The notes under the pieces: generated by a model
What the model saw: the letters and a program-made list of their open reading frames with translations, nothing else
Databases searched by the model: none
What the model was told of the DNA's origin: nothing
In this document: positions 52,862 to 62,677 of the stretch, piece by piece
Position numbering within the stretch: position 1 is the first letter of the stretch
How the letters are laid out: each line of letters opens with the position of its first letter
Made by a program: the position numbers and the translations under genes
From: Sphingomonadales bacterium
Lineage (GTDB): Bacteria > Pseudomonadota > Alphaproteobacteria > Sphingomonadales > Sphingomonadaceae
Direction of reading: 5' to 3'
Assembly (NCBI GenBank): GCA_027490095.1
Contig: JAIXYT010000029.1
Location: 39,982 to 103,981 of the forward strand
Length of the DNA stretch: 64,000 bases

Positions 52862-53979
52862 CCCTGCAGCGCCGGGTGCACGATTGCGCCGCCACCGGTC
52901 ACGCGGATCGCCTTCACGATCTCGTCGTCCTCCGGAAGCTTCAGCGACTTCGTGTCCTTGTCGAAGAAGGTGGTCACGAAGGTGAGCAGGTTGCGCGCGA
53001 ACAGCGCCGAGGCGTCGGCCGCAAGCCGGCTGGGATAGTTGGAGAAGCCGAGGATGGTGACGCCGTTCGCGGTGACCACGGCTTCGTCGGCCTTCGAGCC
53101 TTCCACATTGCCGCCCTGTACGACCGACATGTCGACGATGACGCTGCCGGGCTTCATGGTGGCGACCTGTTCGGCCGTGACGAGCCGCGGCGCAGGGCGG
53201 CCCGGGATCAGCGCGGTCGTGATCACGATGTCCTGCTTGGCGATGGTTTCGCTGACGAGTGCTGCCTGCTTCGCCTTGTAGGCGTCGGACATTTCCTTGG
53301 CGTAGCCGCCCGCGGTTTCGGCGGCCTTGGTTTCCTCGTCCTCGATGAAGATGGGCTTGCCGCCGAGCGACAGGATCTGTTCCTTGGTGGCGAGGCGCAC
53401 GTCGGTTGCGGACACGACAGCCCCAAGCCGGCGGGCGGTCGCGATCGCCTGCAGCCCGGCGACGCCGACCCCCATGATGAAGGCGCGTGCTGCCGAGATG
53501 GTGCCGGCGGCCGTCATCATCATCGGAAAGGCCCGGCCATAGGCCTCGGCCGCATCGATCACCGCCTTGTAGCCGGCAAGGTTCGCCTGGCTCGACAGGA
53601 TGTCCATCGATTGGGCGCGCGTGATGCGGGGCATGAACTCCATCGCCAGCGCCTCGACGCCTCCCTTGGCATAGGCTTCGAGCCGATCCTTCGACTGGTA
53701 GGGGTTGAGGCTGGCGGCCAGCGCAACCCCGGCGGGCAGGCCCTTGGGATCAGGCCCCTGGATGCCCAGCACAAGGTTCGCGCCCTTCAGCGTATCGGCC
53801 CGGCTGCCGACGGTGGCGCCAGCATCGGTGAAGGCACTGTCGGGGATGTTGGCGCCCTTGCCGGCGCCGGATTCGATGGCCACGGCGGCACCGAGCGCGC
53901 CGAACTTCTTCACCGTCTCGGGCGTTGCGGCAACCCGCTTTTCCCCTGCGGCCGTTTCGGCCAGCACTGCAATCTTCAT
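52858..53979 (-). CDS. pntAa: NAD(P) transhydrogenase subunit alpha, NAD-binding part
   Basis: 373 residues, soluble domain I that binds NADH; related to alanine dehydrogenase. KIAVLAETAAGEKRVAATPETVKK opens it, GVGVAGLQAIATARRLGAVV is the nucleotide fold and PGSVIVDMSVVQGGN follows. First gene of the operon. Confidence 0.95.
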   Translation of the reverse strand: MKIAVLAETAAGEKRVAATPETVKKFGALGAAVAIESGAGKGANIPDSAFTDAGATVGSRADTLKGANLVLGIQGPDPKGLPAGVALAASLNPYQSKDRLEAYAKGGVEALAMEFMPRITRAQSMDILSSQANLAGYKAVIDAAEAYGRAFPMMMTAAGTISAARAFIMGVGVAGLQAIATARRLGAVVSATDVRLATKEQILSLGGKPIFIEDEETKAAETAGGYAKEMSDAYKAKQAALVSETIAKQDIVITTALIPGRPAPRLVTAEQVATMKPGSVIVDMSVVQGGNVEGSKADEAVVTANGVTILGFSNYPSRLAADASALFARNLLTFVTTFFDKDTKSLKLPEDDEIVKAIRVTGGGAIVHPALQG

Positions 53980-54082
53980 GCGGTCCCCCGGAGTTCTGGC
54001 GGGTGCGTGGCCCCTTTGTCTTCGGGCCTGTCCGTTTGGTTGATGGCGAGGGCGCCGGCGTCTGCGCCGGGCCGGGAATTCG

Positions 54083-54235
54083 TCAGACGAGGAAGATCGC
54101 CATGCCGACCAGCACGAGCGCGATTCCGATGATCGCCCACTTGGTCAGACCCAGAAAGCCCGAATAGACTTCGCGGTTGTCACGAGCGGCCTCGTCCCAA
54201 CGCACGCCGCCATTGCTTCCCTGCATATCAGCCAT
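54083..54235 (-). CDS. aa3-type cytochrome c oxidase subunit IV
   Basis: 50 residues: MADMQGSNGGVRWDEAARDN, then a single membrane helix ending AIFLV. The central REVYSGFLGLTKWAIIG fits the bacterial COX IV (COX4_pro_2) family of small aa3 oxidase subunits. GAGGGAAAG stands before the ATG. It is encoded alone between pntAa and the UbiB-like kinase, away from any cox operon in view. Confidence 0.85.
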   Translation of the reverse strand: MADMQGSNGGVRWDEAARDNREVYSGFLGLTKWAIIGIALVLVGMAIFLV

Positions 54236-54346
54236 GTCTTTCCCTCAACTGGATGGGTGAGGCCCTTGCCGCCTGTTTGCACGATTGGCAATGGCGCATT
54301 CGATAGGCGAGCGCAAAGGTCCGCTTTCGGCCGCCCTAGCCTCGCT

Positions 54347-55708
54347 TCAGGCCGATGCAAGCCCAGCGCCGGACAGCGCGGCAGCCTGCCGCGCCTCCAC
54401 GTCGGCGACGGCAAAATCGTCCATCAGCTGCCGGAACAGGCGCGACCAGTTGAGCTCGGCCCCCAGCTGGATGAAGACGCCGCCAAGCCCGATCGCGGCG
54501 CGATCCATGAAGACGAACTCCGCGGGGATGGTGACGGTGCCGAGCTTCTTCAGCTCCTGGTGCACCTTTGCAGCCGTTGCACGGCCATATTCGCCGGGCC
54601 GTCCGTCGAGGTCGATCGGGCGGACGCGATCATCGAGCAGCGGGCCGTAGAGGAAGCGCGCCCAGACCAGCAACACCTCGCGAATCTCACGCGTCAGGCC
54701 CTTGAAGCCCCACATCTCGAAGGCGTGGGCGGCGCGGTCGTCGTCATCGGCCTCGATCGCCCGGTAGAGCTCGTTCACGCCCTCGATGAAGCGGGGCGGG
54801 AAGATCCGCACGCAGCCGAAATCGAGCAGGTTGACGACCGCGCCGTCCGCGTCGGCGCTGGCGACGCTGTAGTTGCCGAGATGCGGGTCGCCGTGGATCA
54901 CGCCGACGCGATAGAAAGGCCGGTACCAGGCGAGGAACAGGGCCTCGGCGATCCGGTTGCGCACGTCTGCCGGCTTGTCCTTCCAGTCGAGAAGGCGGGT
55001 GCCGTCGAGCCATTCCATGGTGAGGAGGCGCGGCGTCGACAGATCTGCGAAGGGGCGCGGCACGCGGACATGCGGCTCGCCTGCCAGCATCTGGGCATAG
55101 AGCAGCAGGTGCTTGAGCTCGCGCCCATAGTCCAGCTCCTCGCGCAGGCGGGCGGCGAGTTCGTCGCGAATCTCGGCGGTGTCGATGGAGCCGTCGACCC
55201 GGCGGAACAGCGACAGCATGAGGTCCAGCTGGCCCAGATCCGCCTCAACTGCCGAGGCCATGTCGGGATATTGCAGCTTCACCGCGACCGTCTCGCCGGT
55301 GGCAAGCGTTGCCTTGTGAACCTGGCCGAGCGAGGCGGCGGCCACGGCCTCGGGGCTGAAATCGACGAAGCGCTCGCGCCATTTGGGGCCCAGCTCGCCC
55401 GCCATCCGGCGGCGCACGAAGCCCTGCCCCATCGGCGGGGCATTGGCCTGGAGTTCCGAGAGTTGCTTCGCGAATTCGGGCGGAACGGCGTCGGGGATGT
55501 TGCCCAGGATCTGGGCCAGCTTCATCAGCGGGCCCTTCAGCTCGCCGAGTACGCGCTTCAGCTCGGCAGCGTTCTTCGGATCGTCGAGCGCGCGCCCACC
55601 CGCGCGGGCAACCGCGGCGCCGGCTGCAAAGCCGCCCAGGTTGGCGCCGACCTTGGCGAAGCGGGCGATGCGCCCGCTGAGGGTGGATTGTTCGGCCATC
55701 GGCTGCAT
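54347..55708 (-). CDS. ABC1/UbiB (AarF)-family atypical kinase
   Basis: 453 residues. LKGPLMKLAQILGNIPDA holds the KxGQ-like extension (here KLAQ), ASLGQVHKATLATGETVAVKLQYPD the Ala-rich loop and ATP-site lysine, GVIHGDPHLGNYS the catalytic Asp-Asn segment and LLDFGCVR the metal-binding Asp. UbiB/COQ8 relatives support ubiquinone synthesis, which fits the respiratory neighbours. No C-terminal membrane helices are obvious. A second ATG at 55699 is possible. Confidence 0.87.
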   Translation of the reverse strand: MQPMAEQSTLSGRIARFAKVGANLGGFAAGAAVARAGGRALDDPKNAAELKRVLGELKGPLMKLAQILGNIPDAVPPEFAKQLSELQANAPPMGQGFVRRRMAGELGPKWRERFVDFSPEAVAAASLGQVHKATLATGETVAVKLQYPDMASAVEADLGQLDLMLSLFRRVDGSIDTAEIRDELAARLREELDYGRELKHLLLYAQMLAGEPHVRVPRPFADLSTPRLLTMEWLDGTRLLDWKDKPADVRNRIAEALFLAWYRPFYRVGVIHGDPHLGNYSVASADADGAVVNLLDFGCVRIFPPRFIEGVNELYRAIEADDDDRAAHAFEMWGFKGLTREIREVLLVWARFLYGPLLDDRVRPIDLDGRPGEYGRATAAKVHQELKKLGTVTIPAEFVFMDRAAIGLGGVFIQLGAELNWSRLFRQLMDDFAVADVEARQAAALSGAGLASA

Positions 55709-55788
55709 CTAGGCCGCGCAGCATCTGCACGCCAGTGCGGCATGTGGCCCGGGCCATCGGCCCGGGCCGATCAGGGCCGTGCGGTGCT

Positions 55789-56268
55789 TCAGTCGAACTT
55801 GAAGTTGGTCACCACGTCGTTTTTGGTCGAGCAGCCGAAGGTGCCCTTCTTCGTCTTGGTCTTGCCCTTTGCATCCACCTTCACGAGCTCGACCTTTGCT
55901 CGCATCGAGGCATAGCCGTCGCTCTTCACGTCGGTGTCCTGCACCTCCTTCAGGCGCACCTCGGTAATGCCGGTCGCCTTGGCCTTGGCATTCGCCTCTG
56001 CCATGCAGACGGCCTGGACGCGCTCGCGCTTGTCGGCTGGAAGCGGTGGTGGGGCAGGCGTTGCCGGTGCTGCGGCAACCGCTGGAGCAGCGACGGCAGC
56101 CGGAGCGGCGGGTGCGGCAGTTGCAGCAGCCGCATCGGGCGCCGCGGTCGTTGCGGGCACAGCGGTCGTGGCCGGCACGGCGGGCGGCGGTGCCGGCGGC
56201 GGCGCAGTCTGTGCCAAGGCAATCGTTGCGGTGAACAGGGCTGTCGTCAAACTCAGCAAATGGCGCAT
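55789..56268 (-). CDS. exported Ala/Pro-rich protein of unknown function
   Basis: 159 residues. Signal peptide RHLLSLTTALFTATIALAQ, then a low-complexity Ala/Pro/Val/Thr tract to about residue 78, then a conserved-looking domain of about 80 residues (ADKRERVQAVCMAEANAKAKATGITEVRLKEVQD) with two cysteines and a lysine-rich hairpin. Not recognised. Lies downstream of the bc1 operon but is separated by the petC terminator. Confidence 0.65.
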   Translation of the reverse strand: MRHLLSLTTALFTATIALAQTAPPPAPPPAVPATTAVPATTAAPDAAAATAAPAAPAAVAAPAVAAAPATPAPPPLPADKRERVQAVCMAEANAKAKATGITEVRLKEVQDTDVKSDGYASMRAKVELVKVDAKGKTKTKKGTFGCSTKNDVVTNFKFD

Positions 56269-56356
56269 GTCGCGATCCTCCCCAGGACGGTGCCGGCATC
56301 ACGCGCGCGAATGGCCTTCGCGTCAACCGCCGGGCGACCCGTTTCGGGCAAAGGAA

Positions 56357-56380
56357 AAGGGCGGGGTTGCCCCCGCCCTT
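56357..56380 (-). terminator. Rho-independent terminator of the bc1 operon
   Basis: Arms AAGGGCGGGG and CCCCGCCCTT with a 4-base loop; on the minus strand it is followed by TTCCTTT and lies 35 bases past the petC stop. Strong stem and T-rich tail support termination. Confidence 0.85.
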
Positions 56381-56414
56381 CGCCAAGGTTTCCGCTGAAC
56401 GGCCTGTCGGCCGA

Positions 56415-57230
56415 TCAGTGCTTCACGCCGGCCCAGACCTTCCGGTAGGTCAGATAGGCAAGCAGCGTCAGGATCGCGAGGAAGATCATCGTCGCGACAC
56501 CGGTCTGCCGGCGGACTTCCAGCTCGGGCTCGGACGCCCAGCGCAGGAAGGCCGTGACGTCCTTCGCCATCTGGTCGGTGGTCGCCTTCGTGCCGTCGGC
56601 ATACTCGATCTGGCCGTCGTTGAGGGGACGCGCCATCGCGATGTTGACCGAGTGGAAGTAGGGGTTGAAGTGCAGGCCTGCCGGCGTCTCGAAGCCCTTC
56701 GGCGGCGCCTTGTCGTAGCCGGTGAGCAGCGAATAGACGTAACGCTGGCCATCGGGACGGGCCTTCACGATCAGCGAGAGATCGGGCGGAAGCGCGTTGT
56801 TGTTGGCAAGGCGCGCCGTCGTCTCGTTCGGGAACGGATCGGGGAAGCGGTCCGAGGGCAGCGCCGGACGGGTTGCGGGTTCGCCCGTCTGCGGGTTGAT
56901 GCTGGGCACTTCCTTCGACCTTGCCAGCGCCTTCACCTCGGCGTCCGAGAAGCCGAGCGCCGACAGGTTGCGGAAGGCGATCTGGTTCATGCCGTGGCAG
57001 GCCGAGCAGACTTCCTTGTAGACCTGGAAGCCGCGCTGCAGCTGGGCGCGATCGAAGGTGCCGAACACGCCGAGGCCCATGGGCCCGTCATGCTGCCACT
57101 GGGCGTCGCGCGGGTAGAGGTGGATCTTCTTGATGGGATCTTCCGGAACCGCGTCCCGCGGCAGCACGGCTGCCACGAGAAGCGCGATCACGAAGACAAG
57201 GCCGGCGCCGAAGCCGAAGAGACGTACCAT
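56415..57230 (-). CDS. petC: cytochrome c1 of the bc1 complex
   Basis: 271 residues. An N-terminal signal/anchor is followed by EVCSACHGMNQ, the covalent haem CxxCH, and a C-terminal membrane anchor (GVATMIFLAILTLLAYLTYRKVWAGVKH). The sixth-ligand Met lies in the MARPLNDGQIEYADGT region. Transfers electrons from the Rieske centre to cytochrome c. Third gene of petA-petB-petC. Confidence 0.94.
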   Translation of the reverse strand: MVRLFGFGAGLVFVIALLVAAVLPRDAVPEDPIKKIHLYPRDAQWQHDGPMGLGVFGTFDRAQLQRGFQVYKEVCSACHGMNQIAFRNLSALGFSDAEVKALARSKEVPSINPQTGEPATRPALPSDRFPDPFPNETTARLANNNALPPDLSLIVKARPDGQRYVYSLLTGYDKAPPKGFETPAGLHFNPYFHSVNIAMARPLNDGQIEYADGTKATTDQMAKDVTAFLRWASEPELEVRRQTGVATMIFLAILTLLAYLTYRKVWAGVKH

Positions 57231-57243
57231 GGTGCAAGACCCC

Positions 57244-58557
57244 TTATTCGGCAGGTGCAGCGGCTGCGCCGCCGGGAAGGCCCGTTGCGCTGCCGGTGTG
57301 ATCAGCCTTCTTGCCCAGCACGCTTTCCGCGATGCTGTTGGGCAGCGGCAGCGGCTTCTCGATGAACGAGAGCAGCGGCAGGATGATCAGGAAGTGGGCG
57401 AAATAGTAGGCGGACGCGATCTGGCTGAGGCGCACATAGGGCTCCTCGGCCGGGGCCCCGCCGCAGATCGACAGCACGATCAAGTTGACGATGAGCACCC
57501 AGAACCAGATCCGGTACATCGGCCGATACGCCGTCGACTTCACGCGGCTGGTGTCGAGCCAGGGCAGGAAGAAGAGCAGCAGGATCGACGCGAACATCGC
57601 GATCACGCCCCACAGCTTCGCCGGGATCCACAGGAAGTCGATCGTGAAGGCGCGAAGGATGGCGTAGAAGGGCCAGAAATACCATTCGGGCACGATGTGC
57701 GCCGGCGTGGAGAGCGGGTTGGCCGGGATGTAGTTGTCCGGGTGACCCAGTGCATTCGGCATGAAGAAGACGAAGGCCGAGAAGAGCATCAGGTAGACGC
57801 AGATGCCGACGAAGTCCTTCGCGGTGAAATAGGGGTGGAAGGGCAGCGTATCCTGCGGGCCCTGCACCTCGACGCCGGTCGGGTTGGTGGAGCCCGGGAT
57901 GTGCAGCGCCCAGATCTTCAGGATCACCACGCCCAGGATCACGAAGGGCAGCAGGTAGTGGAGCGAGAAGAAGCGCGTGAGCGTGGCGTTGTCAGGCGCG
58001 AAGCCGCCGACGAGCCAGGTGCGGATCGCCTCACCCACCAGCGGGATGGCCGAAAAGAGCGAGGTGATGACCTGCGCCCCCCAGAAGCTCATCTGGCCCC
58101 AGGGCAACACATAGCCCATGAAGGCAGTGGCCATCATCAGCAGGAAGATCACCACGCCGAGCATCCAGACGATCTCGCGCGGGGCCTTGTAGCTTCCGTA
58201 GTAGAGGCCGCGGAAGATGTGGAAATAGACCACGATGAAGAAGAAGCTGGCGCCGTTCATGTGCACGTAGCGGATCAGCCAGCCGCTGTTGACGTTGCGC
58301 ATGATGTGCTCGACCGAGTTGAACGCGGTCGACACATGCGCCGAGAAGTGCATGGCAAGGACGACGCCGGTGATGATCTGGATCACCAGGGCGACGCCCG
58401 CGAGCACCCCGAAATTGTACATGTAGTTGATGTTGCGCGGCACCGGATAGCCGGCGCCGACGCTGTTGTAGACGAGGCGCGGAAGCGGCAGTCGGCTGTC
58501 CAGCCACTGCATGACAGGGTGCTTCGGCTCGTAGTGATTTGCCCAGGGAAAGCTCAT
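57244..58557 (-). CDS. petB: cytochrome b of the bc1 complex
   Basis: 437 residues, eight membrane helices and four haem-ligand histidines ([44 protein letters not shown] regions). [22 protein letters not shown] and [16 protein letters not shown] (PEWY motif of the Qo site) are diagnostic. Oxidises ubiquinol at Qo and reduces quinone at Qi. Confidence 0.96.
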   Translation of the reverse strand: MSFPWANHYEPKHPVMQWLDSRLPLPRLVYNSVGAGYPVPRNINYMYNFGVLAGVALVIQIITGVVLAMHFSAHVSTAFNSVEHIMRNVNSGWLIRYVHMNGASFFFIVVYFHIFRGLYYGSYKAPREIVWMLGVVIFLLMMATAFMGYVLPWGQMSFWGAQVITSLFSAIPLVGEAIRTWLVGGFAPDNATLTRFFSLHYLLPFVILGVVILKIWALHIPGSTNPTGVEVQGPQDTLPFHPYFTAKDFVGICVYLMLFSAFVFFMPNALGHPDNYIPANPLSTPAHIVPEWYFWPFYAILRAFTIDFLWIPAKLWGVIAMFASILLLFFLPWLDTSRVKSTAYRPMYRIWFWVLIVNLIVLSICGGAPAEEPYVRLSQIASAYYFAHFLIILPLLSFIEKPLPLPNSIAESVLGKKADHTGSATGLPGGAAAAPAE

Positions 58558-58561
58558 GGGA

Positions 58562-59137
58562 TCATCCGATCTCGATCAGCGTGGGGGACTTGAAGGCATA
58601 ATCCGGCACTAGGAGGTTCAGCGGTGCAGGCCCGCGGCGGATGCGGCCGGCGGTGTCGTAGTGGGACCCGTGGCAGGGGCAGAAATAGCCGCCGTAATCG
58701 CCCTTGTTCTCGCCCTCGGACGCGCCCAGCGGCACGCAGCCGAGGTGGGTGCAGACACCGAGCGTGATCAGCCAGTTGCGGTTGCCGTCCTTGGTGCGGT
58801 CGTTCAGGGTCTGCGGGTCGCGCAGTTCCGAGACCGGCACCTTGTTGGCGGCGTCCTGCTCGGCCGGCGTGAGGTTCCGCACGAAGACGGGCTTCGACTG
58901 CCAGATGGTCTTGATCGCCTGGCCCGGCTGGATCGCCGACAGGTCGACCTCGACCGTCGCCAGGGCACGGACATCGGCCGAGGGGTTCATCTGGTTGATC
59001 AGCGGCCAGGCGACCGCGGCAGCGCCGACGCCTGCGAATGCGCCGGTCGCCACATAGATGAAGTCGCGGCGGCGAACGCCGTCAGCGCCTTCGCCAGGAC
59101 TGCCGCCAGGGGCTGTGACATCGGGTGTGGTGGCCAT
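58562..59137 (-). CDS. petA: Rieske iron-sulfur subunit of the bc1 complex
   Basis: 191 residues. A Tat-type N-terminus ([23 protein letters not shown]) anchors it, and [10 protein letters not shown] plus CPCHGSHYD bind the [2Fe-2S] cluster through Cys-His pairs. First gene of the operon, with AAGGGACC before the ATG; diverges from the LOG-family gene. Confidence 0.95.
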   Translation of the reverse strand: MATTPDVTAPGGSPGEGADGVRRRDFIYVATGAFAGVGAAAVAWPLINQMNPSADVRALATVEVDLSAIQPGQAIKTIWQSKPVFVRNLTPAEQDAANKVPVSELRDPQTLNDRTKDGNRNWLITLGVCTHLGCVPLGASEGENKGDYGGYFCPCHGSHYDTAGRIRRGPAPLNLLVPDYAFKSPTLIEIG

Positions 59138-59237
59138 TTCAGGTCCCTTTATCGGAAATTTGGGGGGCTTTACGGCTGCGGCTCCCGCTTATCAATGGTC
59201 AATGTTGGCGCAGGGCGCGCAGTGCTAGGCAGCCCGA

Positions 59238-59837
59238 ATGACAACCCACCCTCTCGATTCGCCAGCCCCAGCAGCGCCGCTGATGGAACAGTCCGAAATC
59301 CGCTCGGTTCTCGTATTCTGCGGGTCTAGACCCGGCAACCACTCATGTCACGCCGCACTGGCTGCGACCGTCGGGCGCATGTTCGCGGAGCGCGGCGTCG
59401 CCCTTGTGTATGGGGGCGGGGCCCTCGGACTGATGGGCGAGGTCGGCCGCGCCACGATCGCGGCCGGCGGTACGGCCCGGGGCGTGATTCCGCGCTTCCT
59501 GAAGGAGTGGGAGGTCGCCGAGCCCCAGTGCGAGGACATGACGGTGACGGACAGCCTGCACACCCGCAAGGCCGTGATGTTCGAGCAGTGCGACGCCGTG
59601 CTGGCCCTTCCCGGCGGGCTCGGCACGCTCGACGAGCTGGTCGAGGTGCTGTCGTGGCGCAATCTTCGCCTGCATGCCAAGCCTGTCTGGCTGATGGGCG
59701 AGCGCGGCTTCTGGGACCCGTTCCTCGCCCTGGTCCGGCACACTGTCGAGACCGGCTTCGCCTCGCCCGATATCCTCTCACATGTCACGTATCTTGCCGA
59801 CACCGACGCGCTTGCGGCGCACTTGCCGCGCGCTTAA
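59238..59837 (+). CDS. LOG family protein (TIGR00730 type)
   Basis: 199 residues, Rossmann-like. VYGGGALGLMGEV and LPGGLGTLDELVEVLSW give the LOG motif PGGxGTxxE; family members hydrolyse nucleoside 5'-monophosphates, releasing cytokinin-type bases in plants. The bacterial role is usually undefined. An internal ATG at 59283 is an alternative start. Lies 44 bases ahead of icd. Confidence 0.88.
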   Translation: MTTHPLDSPAPAAPLMEQSEIRSVLVFCGSRPGNHSCHAALAATVGRMFAERGVALVYGGGALGLMGEVGRATIAAGGTARGVIPRFLKEWEVAEPQCEDMTVTDSLHTRKAVMFEQCDAVLALPGGLGTLDELVEVLSWRNLRLHAKPVWLMGERGFWDPFLALVRHTVETGFASPDILSHVTYLADTDALAAHLPRA

Positions 59838-59881
59838 GGACTGGCCCATCCGATGCGTGAACAGATCAACCCCGAGGTGGC

Positions 59882-61099
59882 ATGAGCAAGATCAAGGTGA
59901 AGGGCCCGGTCGTCGAACTGGACGGCGACGAGATGACCCGCATCATCTGGCAATGGATTCGCGAAAAGCTGATCCTGCCCTATCTGGATGTCGATCTCCG
60001 CTATTACGACCTCGGCATTGAAGAGCGCGACCGCACCGACGACCGCGTGACCGTCGAGGCCGCCAACGCCATCAAGGAGCATGGCGTGGGCGTGAAGTGC
60101 GCCACCATCACCCCCGACGAGCAGCGGGTGGAGGAGTTCGGCCTGAAGCGGATGTGGAAGTCGCCCAACGGCACCATCCGCAACATCCTGGGCGGGGTCG
60201 TCTTCCGCGAACCCATCGTGATCTCGGCCGTGCCGCGGTTGGTGCCGGGCTGGACGGACCCGATCGTCGTCGGCCGCCACGCTTTCGGCGACCAGTATCG
60301 CGCGACCGACTTCCTGGTGCCCGGCGCGGGCACGCTGACGATGAAATGGGTCAGCGAGGACGGCGCCCAGGAAATCGAGCATGAGGTGTTCACCTATCCA
60401 TCCTCCGGCGTGGCGATGGGCATGTACAACCTCGACGACAGCATCCGCGATTTCGCGCGGTCCTGCCTGAACTATGGCGTGATCCGCGAATGGCCGGTGT
60501 ACCTCAGCACCAAGAACACCATCCTCAAGGCCTATGACGGCCGCTTCAAGGACATCTTCCAGGAGGTGTACGACAAGGAGTTCAAGGGCACCTACCAGAA
60601 GCTGGGCATCGTCTATGAGCACCGGCTGATCGACGACCTCGTCGCCTCGGCGCTGAAGTGGAGCGGCAAGTTCATCTGGGCCTGCAAGAACTATGACGGC
60701 GACGTGCAGTCGGACATGGTGGCGCAGGGGTTCGGCAGCCTGGGGCTGATGACGAGCGTGCTGCTGACGCCCGACGGGAAGACGGTGGAGGCCGAGGCCG
60801 CGCACGGCACGGTGACGCGCCACTACCGCCAGCACCAGCAGGGCAAGCAGACCAGCACCAACCCGATCGCCAGCATCTTCGCCTGGACGGGCGGGCTGAA
60901 GCACCGCGGCAAGCTGGACGACCAGCCCGAGGTGACCGCGTTCGCCGAAACGCTGGAGCGGATCTGCATCGAGACGGTCGAGCAGGGCAAGATGACGAAG
61001 GACCTCGCCCTTCTGATCGGGCCGGACCAGGCCTGGATGACGACCGAAATGTTCTTCCAGGCGATCGTGGACAATCTGGACAGGGAAATGGGCAAGTAG
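59882..61099 (+). CDS. icd: isocitrate dehydrogenase (NADP+)
   Basis: 405 residues of the eukaryote-like NADP-IDH subfamily II, common in alphaproteobacteria. [20 protein letters not shown] opens it, [14 protein letters not shown] and [12 protein letters not shown] hold substrate residues, and [31 protein letters not shown] is the cofactor region. Produces 2-oxoglutarate, CO2 and NADPH. GAGGTG precedes the ATG. Confidence 0.96.
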   Translation: MSKIKVKGPVVELDGDEMTRIIWQWIREKLILPYLDVDLRYYDLGIEERDRTDDRVTVEAANAIKEHGVGVKCATITPDEQRVEEFGLKRMWKSPNGTIRNILGGVVFREPIVISAVPRLVPGWTDPIVVGRHAFGDQYRATDFLVPGAGTLTMKWVSEDGAQEIEHEVFTYPSSGVAMGMYNLDDSIRDFARSCLNYGVIREWPVYLSTKNTILKAYDGRFKDIFQEVYDKEFKGTYQKLGIVYEHRLIDDLVASALKWSGKFIWACKNYDGDVQSDMVAQGFGSLGLMTSVLLTPDGKTVEAEAAHGTVTRHYRQHQQGKQTSTNPIASIFAWTGGLKHRGKLDDQPEVTAFAETLERICIETVEQGKMTKDLALLIGPDQAWMTTEMFFQAIVDNLDREMGK

Positions 61100-61265
61100 G
61101 CGGCAGCCGCCGGCGCGCAGCGCTGGTCGGCTGACTCGCCGACGGCCCGGCCGGCGGGGCGGCGATACGCAGATCGCCGAACCCGGCCGACGCGTGGCTT
61201 TGCCACGCTCGTCCTTCCCTTTCTGCTTCTTGCCTCGAGCTGACTGGGCGGCTTTGCCGCCGGCC
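61100..61265. repeat. structured intergenic repeat, copy B
   Basis: Convergent gap between icd and the rhomboid gene. Same layout as the element at 3636-3852: a GCGCGCAGCGCTG block, GACTCGCCG, CCGGCCGGCGGGGCGG, then hairpins GGCGAT/ATCGCC (61161-61178), GCGTGGC-TTT-GCCACGC (61192-61208), a pyrimidine tract, and GGCGGC-TTT-GCCGCC (61247-61261). The stems differ from copy A at paired positions. The far outer arms are shorter than in copy A. No gene seen. Confidence 0.75.
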
Positions 61266-61275
61266 GCGGCCCTCT

Positions 61276-61971
61276 TCACCCCAGCTGGATGCCTCGCCGT
61301 AGCAGTGGAACGGCCAGCAGGCCGGCGACGAACCCGCCGATGTGGGCCCAGATCGCGATTCCACCGGCGCCCGATGTGTTGAAGGCAGCGCCGGTGAGCA
61401 GTTGGAGGCCGATCCAGAGGGCGGCATAGCGCAGCGCGCGCACCGTCTCGGCTGAGAGGTGGAGCCCCAGGAAGGTCGCCGGATCCTCGCTGTTGCGGGC
61501 GAAGAGCAGCGCATAGGCCGCGAACACCGCCGAGATGGCGCCAGACGCGCCGACAACGGGCGCCGTGGAGGTCTGCGTGAGCAGCACCTGCAGCGCGCCT
61601 CCGGCAATTCCGCCGGCAAAGAAGAGCAGCAGGAAGCGCCCCGTCCCGACCAGCCCTTCGACCTGGCGGCCGACCCAGGCGAGGAACACCATGTTCATGG
61701 CGAGGTGCACCCAGCCACCGTGGAGAAAGATGTGGGAGAGGAAAGTGGCCGGCATCGGCAGAGGCCCGTCGGGCACGCCGACGACGGCACCCGTGACGCG
61801 CGCCGGTACCAGCCCGGCTGCCGAGGAAACGCTGCGGGCGAAGCCCTCGCCCATCACGAAGAACAGCAGCTCGATGCCCACGCACACGAGGATGATGATC
61901 CGCGTTGCCCAGCCGACCGCCAGCGGTTCGATGGTCGGCAGCCCGGCCTGCGGTTGCGGTTCGTCGGTCAA
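61276..61971 (-). CDS. rhomboid family intramembrane serine protease
   Basis: 231 residues, six membrane helices. HGGWVHLAMNMVFLAWVG is the rhomboid HxxxN segment, VVGASGAISAVF gives the nucleophile Ser143 and IAIWAHIGGFVAG the catalytic His210. Cleaves membrane-spanning substrates; the natural target is unknown. Lies 26 bases downstream of greA on the same strand. Confidence 0.9.
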   Translation of the reverse strand: MTDEPQPQAGLPTIEPLAVGWATRIIILVCVGIELLFFVMGEGFARSVSSAAGLVPARVTGAVVGVPDGPLPMPATFLSHIFLHGGWVHLAMNMVFLAWVGRQVEGLVGTGRFLLLFFAGGIAGGALQVLLTQTSTAPVVGASGAISAVFAAYALLFARNSEDPATFLGLHLSAETVRALRYAALWIGLQLLTGAAFNTSGAGGIAIWAHIGGFVAGLLAVPLLRRGIQLG

Positions 61972-61997
61972 GTCCGGTGCCCCCGCCCGGCGCGTTC

Positions 61998-62477
61998 CTA
62001 GCGGAATTCCACCCGGTCGATGAGGTAGCTGCGGTCGCCCGATGGGGTCACCACCTCCACCTCCTCGCCGCGGTTGCGCCCGATGAGCGCGCGGCCGACC
62101 GGCGAGTTGTAGCTGATGCGACCGCGCTTGGCGTCCGCCTCCAGCTCGCCGACGATCTGGTAGGTGATGGGCTTGTCGTCCTCGTCGAGCAGGTGGACGG
62201 TCGCGCCGAACACGACCTTTTCGCCCGACAGCTGGGTCGGGTCGATCACCAGCGCGCGGGCGAGCTTGTCCTCGAAGTCGGCGATCTGCGCTTCGATTTG
62301 GCCCTGCCGCTCCTTGGCGGCGTGATACTCGGCGTTTTCCGACAGGTCGCCGTGCGCCCGGGCTTCCTCGATTGCCTCGACATTCTCGGGCCGCTCGACT
62401 TCCTTCAGGTGCTTCAGCTGCTTCACCAGCAGTGCATGCCCTTCGGCGAGCATCGGAACCTTTTCAATCGTTGCCAT
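61998..62477 (-). CDS. greA: transcription elongation factor GreA
   Basis: 159 residues. N-terminal coiled coil with [21 protein letters not shown], whose Asp-Glu tip enters the RNA polymerase secondary channel, and a C-terminal FKBP-like domain ([19 protein letters not shown]). Releases backtracked polymerase by stimulating transcript cleavage. Downstream of carB with a 200-base gap. Confidence 0.95.
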   Translation of the reverse strand: MATIEKVPMLAEGHALLVKQLKHLKEVERPENVEAIEEARAHGDLSENAEYHAAKERQGQIEAQIADFEDKLARALVIDPTQLSGEKVVFGATVHLLDEDDKPITYQIVGELEADAKRGRISYNSPVGRALIGRNRGEEVEVVTPSGDRSYLIDRVEFR

Positions 62478-62650
62478 GAGACGCTTTCGACTCTCGTTCG
62501 AGGTGACTGTCTCCGACAGGTTCCGGGAGCGGCGATTCGACTTCGCCGTTCAGTGTTTCCAGACCGTTCGGAGGGCTTCTTGGTGCCGAATTCGGGCACC
62601 AACTGTAAGGGGCTGCCAAGAGTTCCGCAAGTGCGAGCACTGCAGGCGTC

Positions 62651-62665
62651 GGCGGCAAAGCCGCC
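62651..62665. repeat. GGCGGC-AAA-GCCGCC hairpin between carB and greA
   Basis: A perfect 6-bp stem with a 3-base loop sits 12 bases past the carB stop. Read on the minus strand it is GGCGGCTTTGCCGCC, identical to a hairpin of the element at 61247-61261. It could act as a weak terminator, but the minus-strand flank is not T-rich. Confidence 0.5.
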
Positions 62666-62677
62666 GGTTCTTCGCAA